Of a stretch of DNA of 6,772 bases, positions 1 to 4,671 are shown piece by piece (position 1 is the stretch's first letter; each line of letters begins with the position of its first letter). This DNA is from Desulfobacula sp. GTDB lineage: Bacteria; Desulfobacterota; Desulfobacteria; Desulfobacterales; Desulfobacteraceae. The DNA lies in contig JAOZRF010000077.1 of assembly GCA_029940245.1 (NCBI GenBank), forward strand, positions 1 to 6,772, given 5' to 3'. Both the position numbers and the translations under genes were made by a program. Below the pieces are notes generated by a model, which saw only the letters and a list, made by a program, of their open reading frames with translations, had not been told where the DNA came from and searched no databases.

Positions 1-1014
1 AATGTATTCACCGGATATCAGCCCGTTGCCAATCCTGCTGTACTAAAAAAATTTTCAGATGCCTGGAAATGTGAACTTTCCGATACTCCCGGCATGACCA
101 TCACTGATATGATCTCAGCCATTGACCATGGTAAGATCAAAGCCATGTATATCATCGGTGAAAACCCAAAACTCAGCGACCCGGACTGGAATCATCTGAA
201 TCATGCCCTTAAAAAACTTGATTTTCTTGCCGTCCAGGACATTTTCCTTTCAGAGACTGCCCAGATAGCAGATGTGGTATTATCATCTGCTGCTCTGGGT
301 GAAAGAGAGGGGACCTTTACCAATACGGAAAGACGATGCGCAAGAACACGAAAAGCAGTAGAGCCGATCGGCAATGCTTTATCTGACTGGGAAATCATCT
401 CAAAACTGTCTTGTGCCATGGGATATGACATGTCCTATAAGTCTGCCGAAGAAATCTTTAATGAGATCACCTCTTTGACGGAAAACAGCTATGGGGGGAT
501 GACATATAAACGACTTGGCATCAATGGTCTGCAATGGCCATGCCCCACTCAAGAGCATCCTGGAACACCCTATCTTCACAAAGAATCCTTTGCCAGGGGA
601 AAAGGCAGATTTCATGCCGTTGACTATAAGGACCCGGCAGAGCTTGCCTGTGAAGACTATCCATTCCTGCTTACCACGGGCAGGATGTTTGCCCACTTCC
701 ATACCGGTACCATGACAAGGGTATCAAAACATCTGGATATGGAACAGAAAACCGGATATGTGGAAATTCATCCAAAAGATGCGCAGAAACTTAAAATAAC
801 GTCCAATGAATCGGTTCTATTGACATCAAGAAGGGGGCAAATGGAAGTCCCGGCCCGGATAACAATAGATATAAAGCCAGGGACAGTATTTTTGCCCATT
901 CATTTTGGTGAGAACCCGACCAATATTTTAACCAGTTCCACTGCGTTTGACCCATTGGCCAAAATCCCGGAATTTAAAGTAGGAGCTGTTAAGATTGAAA
1001 AATTAATACAATAA
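1..1014 (+). CDS. fdhA: Formate dehydrogenase alpha subunit (molybdopterin oxidoreductase), C-terminal part, 5'-truncated by the window
   Basis: This is the C-terminal half (337 codons plus TAA) of a molybdopterin-guanine-dinucleotide oxidoreductase of the formate dehydrogenase alpha (FdhA/FdhF) type, which oxidises formate to CO2. The first ATG is at 94, but frame 1 is open from base 1 and its first 31 codons encode family-like sequence (NVFTGYQ, then KKFSDAW), so the ATG is internal and the gene starts upstream. Visible signatures, numbered from base 1, are GENPKLSDPD (about 53-62), VQDIFLSETA, GTFTNTERR (about 104-112), and the dinucleotide-binding C-terminal domain with LLTTGRMFAHFHTGTMTR (about 223-240) and a late FLPIHFGENPTNILT segment. 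The 4Fe-4S site and the catalytic Cys or selenocysteine of this family lie in the missing N-terminal half, so Sec versus Cys cannot be judged. Electron-transfer partners are not visible, so an NAD-linked, hydrogenase-linked or periplasmic form cannot be chosen. Another molybdopterin oxidoreductase is possible but less likely, because the match runs along the whole segment. Confidence 0.9.
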   Translation, partial: NVFTGYQPVANPAVLKKFSDAWKCELSDTPGMTITDMISAIDHGKIKAMYIIGENPKLSDPDWNHLNHALKKLDFLAVQDIFLSETAQIADVVLSSAALGEREGTFTNTERRCARTRKAVEPIGNALSDWEIISKLSCAMGYDMSYKSAEEIFNEITSLTENSYGGMTYKRLGINGLQWPCPTQEHPGTPYLHKESFARGKGRFHAVDYKDPAELACEDYPFLLTTGRMFAHFHTGTMTRVSKHLDMEQKTGYVEIHPKDAQKLKITSNESVLLTSRRGQMEVPARITIDIKPGTVFLPIHFGENPTNILTSSTAFDPLAKIPEFKVGAVKIEKLIQ

Positions 1015-1016
1015 AA

Positions 1017-3068
1017 TCACCCTTTTTTCTTTTTCAGTACAATTGCCGTTCTTGTAGGCAGGTAAAGACTTATGAGGTTCCCATTGCCGGATCTTTTGGG
1101 ATCAAAAAAGGTAAAATGAATCTGGTCCGGTTTAAGCCTGCCTTTTCCGCCAAATAGGCTTTCATCAGAATTAAAAATCATTTTGTACTCTCCCGGCTGA
1201 ACAGCAAACATATAATCTGAAAAAGAGTTTGAATGATGAAAATTAAAGACAAAAATTGTTTGATTCCTTTCAAAGGCAATGACCTTGTCATGTTCATGTA
1301 CGTATAAAAGTGTCACATCAGAACAGGAAAACAGATCCTGGTCCTTAACAAGGGCAATCATTTTTTGATCAAATTCAAAAAGACAGGAAAAATACAGATT
1401 CGAATCATATTTTAAAGACCACTGACGTCTGGCATAATCAAAGGAAAAATTATTTCTCTGGGAAGGAAAATCAATCCATTCCGGATGCCCGAATTCATTG
1501 CCCATAAAATTCAGATAGCCGGAACCTGCAGTGGCAATGGTAATCAGGCGGATCATCTTATGCAGGGCCACACCTCTTAAGGTGACAATACTCTGATTAT
1601 CTTTTCTCATGGACGTATAGATATGATCGCCCATCAGATGCATCATGTGGGTTTTATCACCCACCAGGGCCTGGTCATGGGATTCAGCATAAGAGATGGT
1701 TTTTTCTTCTTTTCTTTTTGTTGTCAGCTCATGCCAGAGACTGCCAAGGGGCCAGTTTTCATCTTTATAGTCTTTTAACAGGCGTATCCAGAAATCTGCA
1801 ATTCCCATGGCATAACGATAATCAAACCCTGTCCCCCCTTTTAAAATGGGAGCGGCAAGTCCGGGGTATCCACTGACATCTTCGGCAATGGTGATAAATT
1901 CAGGATTGATATCATGGACAAAGCTGTTTGCAAGATACAGATATGAAAGGGCATCTAAATCCACATCGTTCCCATAATAATCTGAATAACCTGCAAATGC
2001 CCGTCCAAGGCCATGATCTTTAAATAACATGCTGGTAATACCATCAAACCTGAATCCGTCAATTTTAAATTCTTCAATCCAGAATTTTAAATTGGATAGG
2101 AGAAATTTTAATACATGGATTTTACCATAATCAAAACATCTTGAATCCCATTGCCGGTGATGGCCTTTTGAGCCATCATGGAAAAACTGGTAACCTGTCC
2201 CGTCAAATTTTGCAATACCTTCAACTTCATTATTTACAGCATGGGAATGAATGATATCCATAAAAACCTTTATGCCGTTTTTATGGGCGCAATCAATCAG
2301 GCTCTTTAATTCTTCCGGGGTGCCAAATCTTGATGAAGGAGCAAAAAAGTTAGAAACATGATACCCAAATGACCCGTAATATGGATGCTCCTGAATGGCC
2401 ATCAACTGAATGGCAGTATATCCGGCATCAACTATTTTGGGCAGAATATGACGTTCAAATTCAAGGTATGTCCCTACCCTGCCCTCCTCCAAAGCCATTC
2501 CCACATGGGCTTCATAGATCAGCAGCGGCCCTTTTGAAGACAATTTTTTGTTTGTTTTCCATCTGTATTGTTCTTCTGGATGCCAGACCTGGGCATTAAA
2601 AATATCAGTATGGAAATCCTGAACCACCCTTGTGGCTGCCGTGGGTATCCTGTCCCCCTCCCCTCCAGGCCAGACAACTTTTAGCCTGAAAAGATCCATG
2701 TGGGAAAATATTTCTTTTGAAAATCGTCTTTCAAATATATTATGTTCTTTTCTTTTAAGCTGAAATTCTTTGTTTTTGAGCCAGGATGTTTTTTCGCAGA
2801 CAATAAATATTTCTCTGGCATTGGGTGCCCATTCCCTGAAAACCCAGGAACCATTATCCTTATCTATAGCCTTATCAAAATGAAGTCCAAAAATCTTATG
2901 ATAGTCTGCAAAAGACTGTAAAGATCCCTTGTTATCCTGTTTGATTTTATTTTCAAGCCCAATGGCAGTTAAGCGTCTTGAGGATATAATATCTGCATAG
3001 GCAAGAAGATAAGGGTCATTAAAAATTCCAGGATCAGACAATAAATGGTCTTTTAAGCATTTTTTCAT
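1017..3068 (-). CDS. glgB: 1,4-alpha-glucan branching enzyme, GH13 family, eukaryote-like (GH13_8) type
   Basis: This enzyme cuts alpha-1,4-glucan chains and rejoins them as alpha-1,6 branches during cytoplasmic glycogen synthesis. From the chosen ATG it is 683 aa. An N-terminal helical segment (NDPYLLAYADII) leads into a CBM48-like beta domain (about 60-150; IFGLHF, FREWAPNAREIFIV). A GH13 TIM barrel follows, with region I DIIHSHAVNN, region II GFRFDGITSM (nucleophile Asp342, codon 2043-2045), region III TIAEDVSGYP (acid/base Glu396, codon 1881-1883) and region IV YAESHDQALVGDKT (Asp465, codon 1674-1676). The C-terminal beta domain ends with YLPTRTAIVLK. HSHAVNN, GFRFDGITSM and the late NEFGHPEWIDFP motif resemble eukaryotic branching enzymes more than E. 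coli GlgB. The frame stays open to a TTG at 3123-3125, but the ATG at 3066-3068 is preferred: the 19 extra residues do not look like the family, and the TTG would enlarge the overlap with glgA to 92 nt. With the ATG the overlap is 35 nt in another frame, suggesting translational coupling. The stop lies 2 nt from the convergent fdhA stop. Confidence 0.95.
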   Translation of the reverse strand: MKKCLKDHLLSDPGIFNDPYLLAYADIISSRRLTAIGLENKIKQDNKGSLQSFADYHKIFGLHFDKAIDKDNGSWVFREWAPNAREIFIVCEKTSWLKNKEFQLKRKEHNIFERRFSKEIFSHMDLFRLKVVWPGGEGDRIPTAATRVVQDFHTDIFNAQVWHPEEQYRWKTNKKLSSKGPLLIYEAHVGMALEEGRVGTYLEFERHILPKIVDAGYTAIQLMAIQEHPYYGSFGYHVSNFFAPSSRFGTPEELKSLIDCAHKNGIKVFMDIIHSHAVNNEVEGIAKFDGTGYQFFHDGSKGHHRQWDSRCFDYGKIHVLKFLLSNLKFWIEEFKIDGFRFDGITSMLFKDHGLGRAFAGYSDYYGNDVDLDALSYLYLANSFVHDINPEFITIAEDVSGYPGLAAPILKGGTGFDYRYAMGIADFWIRLLKDYKDENWPLGSLWHELTTKRKEEKTISYAESHDQALVGDKTHMMHLMGDHIYTSMRKDNQSIVTLRGVALHKMIRLITIATAGSGYLNFMGNEFGHPEWIDFPSQRNNFSFDYARRQWSLKYDSNLYFSCLFEFDQKMIALVKDQDLFSCSDVTLLYVHEHDKVIAFERNQTIFVFNFHHSNSFSDYMFAVQPGEYKMIFNSDESLFGGKGRLKPDQIHFTFFDPKRSGNGNLISLYLPTRTAIVLKKKKG

Positions 3069-4533
3069 ATAAATTAATATACTCTTCCGCACATCTGCTG
3101 TGGTTAAATTCAAGTACACTGTCAATCATGATCCGGTTAATTTGAACTTCCTTTACATCCGGGTCAAGAAAATAAAAATCCATGGCCCTGTCTATGGCCC
3201 ACTTAAACCCGTTTGCATCATGAACATTAAATAAAAACCCGTTCCCCTGATTATTTTCCGTATCCATTTGGCGGATGGTATCATGCAACCCCCCTGTATC
3301 GTGAACAATGGGTAATGTCCCATAGATGCCGCCCACCATCTGGGGAAGACCGCAGGGTTCAAAGGAAGACGGCATGAATAAAAAATCACTGCCGGCAAAG
3401 GCCTGGTGGGACAATCCCTCACTGAATCCGCAAATGGCAACTCTTCGTTCAAGGCCATGGAATCTGACAATATCATGAAAATATTTCTGATATTCTCCAC
3501 TGGCCACAGAAACAATCTGGAGATTGGCATTCCAGTATTGAGATACAATATCATACATAATCCGGGCCAGAAGCTGGCATCCTTTCTGCACAGGATCAAG
3601 TCTTGACGGCCAGAAAAACATGACTGCATTCTCATCTTGATCAAGATCAAGAATTTTTTGAATACAGAGTTTATTTTTAGCCTTTAAATTCCTGTGATTT
3701 TTCGGCCCGTAATTATACCGGATCATCTCATCAACAGCAGGGTTGAATTCCGGTTCAGGTGCATTTAAAATCCCTGTGGCACATTCAGCATGGTATTTGT
3801 TGGTCAACTCATTTTTCAAACAAATTTCAACAAAAGGATGCCTGTTTTCAACAATTTCAGTTAAAAAAGTGGGGCTTACCGTATTAACATAATGAGCTGC
3901 AAACACACCTGAAGTCAAAAAATCCACCCGGTTCCAGTCCCGGCTTTCTTCATAACTATGGGGTGGTGTTTTAAAAAAAAGCTGCTTCCAGAAGGATGCG
4001 GCATCAATGCCCCGGTCCTCGATTTCAGCCATGGTGGATGTCATGGTATGAATATTGTGAATTGTAAAAAGACAGGGAATTTCCATTTGTCTTGCCATGG
4101 CAGGAATCAAGCCCGTCATCCAGTCGTTGCAATGGATGATATCCGGTTCAACCCTTGGAATGATGTTATTAATGACCTCTCTTTGAAATGCCAGTGATAC
4201 TTTAAGATCTTTATCTGAATATCCGGAATAGACATTATCCAGATAAAAAAAGGCCCGGTCCGCGGCCAGATGAATTCTTTCCTCATCCAGGCGTTTTCTG
4301 ATTTTTTCAAGTTCCATGCTGTGTGTCTTTGTGGTGTATCCATTAAAAATAGAACGATAATCCGGCAGGGCCACATGAACATCACAGCCAAAATCAAACA
4401 ATGCACTGATGAGTGCTGCAGACACATCGGCAAGACCACCTGCCTTCGCAGAATAATTAGATTGATTCCCCATATCCTTGGGAAGATAGGTCACTTCCGG
4501 GGTCACAATCAGGATTCTCGGTTTTTGTGCCAT
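3034..4533 (-). CDS. glgA: Glycogen/starch synthase (GT5), GlgA
   Basis: This 499-aa cytoplasmic glycosyltransferase transfers glucose from a nucleotide sugar (ADP-glucose in most bacteria) to the non-reducing end of alpha-1,4-glucan. The N-terminal GT5 domain shows ILIVTPEVTYLP followed by KAGGLADVSAAL (Lys30 of the K-x-G-G-L motif), HCNDWMTGL (Asp137) and FTIHNIH (His159). The C-terminal Rossmann domain shows the phosphate-binding pair in SRLDPVQKG (Arg311, Lys317) and FEPCGLPQMVGG (Glu392), then GTLPIVHDTGGLHDTI. All key GT5 residues that I can place are present, so it should be active. The loop before KAGGL is roughly a dozen residues longer than in E. coli GlgA, which recalls a subgroup of bacterial synthases. 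Start choice: the ATG at 4531-4533 has an AAAGGA sequence 8 nt upstream, and the protein begins in the usual place just before the first beta strand. It lies 138 bp downstream of the phosphorylase and overlaps glgB, consistent with one operon. Confidence 0.96.
   Translation of the reverse strand: MAQKPRILIVTPEVTYLPKDMGNQSNYSAKAGGLADVSAALISALFDFGCDVHVALPDYRSIFNGYTTKTHSMELEKIRKRLDEERIHLAADRAFFYLDNVYSGYSDKDLKVSLAFQREVINNIIPRVEPDIIHCNDWMTGLIPAMARQMEIPCLFTIHNIHTMTSTMAEIEDRGIDAASFWKQLFFKTPPHSYEESRDWNRVDFLTSGVFAAHYVNTVSPTFLTEIVENRHPFVEICLKNELTNKYHAECATGILNAPEPEFNPAVDEMIRYNYGPKNHRNLKAKNKLCIQKILDLDQDENAVMFFWPSRLDPVQKGCQLLARIMYDIVSQYWNANLQIVSVASGEYQKYFHDIVRFHGLERRVAICGFSEGLSHQAFAGSDFLFMPSSFEPCGLPQMVGGIYGTLPIVHDTGGLHDTIRQMDTENNQGNGFLFNVHDANGFKWAIDRAMDFYFLDPDVKEVQINRIMIDSVLEFNHSRCAEEYINLYEKMLKRPFIV
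3082..3088 (-). promoter_or_regulatory. Candidate ribosome binding site for glgB, inside the glgA 3' end
   Basis: On the minus strand GGAAGAG lies 13 nt upstream of the ATG at 3066-3068. The purine-rich core is acceptable but the spacing is longer than usual, so glgB may rely partly on ribosomes finishing glgA, whose stop (TGA, 3034-3036) is 35 nt inside glgB. This is weak supporting evidence for the ATG over the upstream TTG. Confidence 0.4.
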
Positions 4534-4541
4534 TCTCTTTT

Positions 4542-4547
4542 TCCTTT
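4542..4547 (-). promoter_or_regulatory. Ribosome binding site of glgA
   Basis: On the minus strand AAAGGA sits 8 nt before the ATG at 4531-4533, a good Shine-Dalgarno match with normal spacing. It supports this start for glgA. It lies outside the inverted-repeat element, whose near edge is about 25 nt further upstream, so the stem-loop would not directly sequester it. Confidence 0.7.
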
Positions 4548-4571
4548 GCCGGATTTCGTTATCGTCTTTAA

Positions 4572-4649
4572 CTCAACTTTCGGACCTAAATTTTTTAGCC
4601 TGACCCCACTAATGGCCCCACTAAAATCTGCCAAGTCCGAAAGTTGAAC
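4572..4649. repeat. MITE/REP-like inverted-repeat element in the glgP-glgA spacer
   Basis: The left arm 4573-4585 (TCAACTTTCGGAC) and the right arm 4635-4647 (GTCCGAAAGTTGA) are perfect 13-bp inverted copies around a 49-nt centre. In the minus-strand mRNA, three adjacent G-U pairs (4572-4570 with 4648-4650) could lengthen the stem to 16 bp, and TTTTAG/CTAAAA (4621-4626 with 4593-4598) could form an inner stem. The hexamer CTTTAA occurs at 4566-4571 and again at 4650-4655, directly outside the arms, like a short target-site duplication. Removing the element and one hexamer would leave a spacer of about 54 bp. The size and structure fit a small non-autonomous mobile element or a palindromic intergenic repeat. 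An mRNA-stabilising or attenuating stem-loop native to the operon is the alternative. No T-run follows the stem in the direction of transcription, so it is not a canonical intrinsic terminator for the operon. Confidence 0.6.
4604..4624. repeat. Tandem 9-bp direct repeat inside the element
   Basis: CCCCACTAA occurs at 4604-4612 and 4616-4624, a 12-nt period (TTAGTGGGG twice on the minus strand). The pair sits in the loop of the larger inverted repeat. It may be a duplicated binding site or replication slippage within the element; two copies alone cannot decide this. Confidence 0.55.
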
Positions 4650-4671
4650 CTTTAATTTAAATAATTTTTTT

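Noticed and set aside
94..96. ATG as the start of a complete 306-aa protein
   Set aside because: The frame is open back to base 1 and encodes conserved formate dehydrogenase sequence there, so this Met is internal.
3634..3647. Perfect 14-bp palindrome ATCTTGATCAAGAT followed by a T-run, resembling an operator or plus-strand terminator
   Set aside because: It lies in glgA and is explained by the alternating codons of LDLDQDE. No plus-strand gene ends there.
4270..4647. 125-codon plus-strand open frame
   Set aside because: It is antisense to the strongly supported glgA gene, runs into the inverted repeat, and its translation resembles no recognisable protein.
4534..4671. A promoter for glgA in the spacer
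   Set aside because: TTGGCA and TTGAGT can be read as -35-like boxes on the minus strand, but no -10-like hexamer sits at suitable spacing, and no sigma-54 type site was seen. Too weak to annotate.
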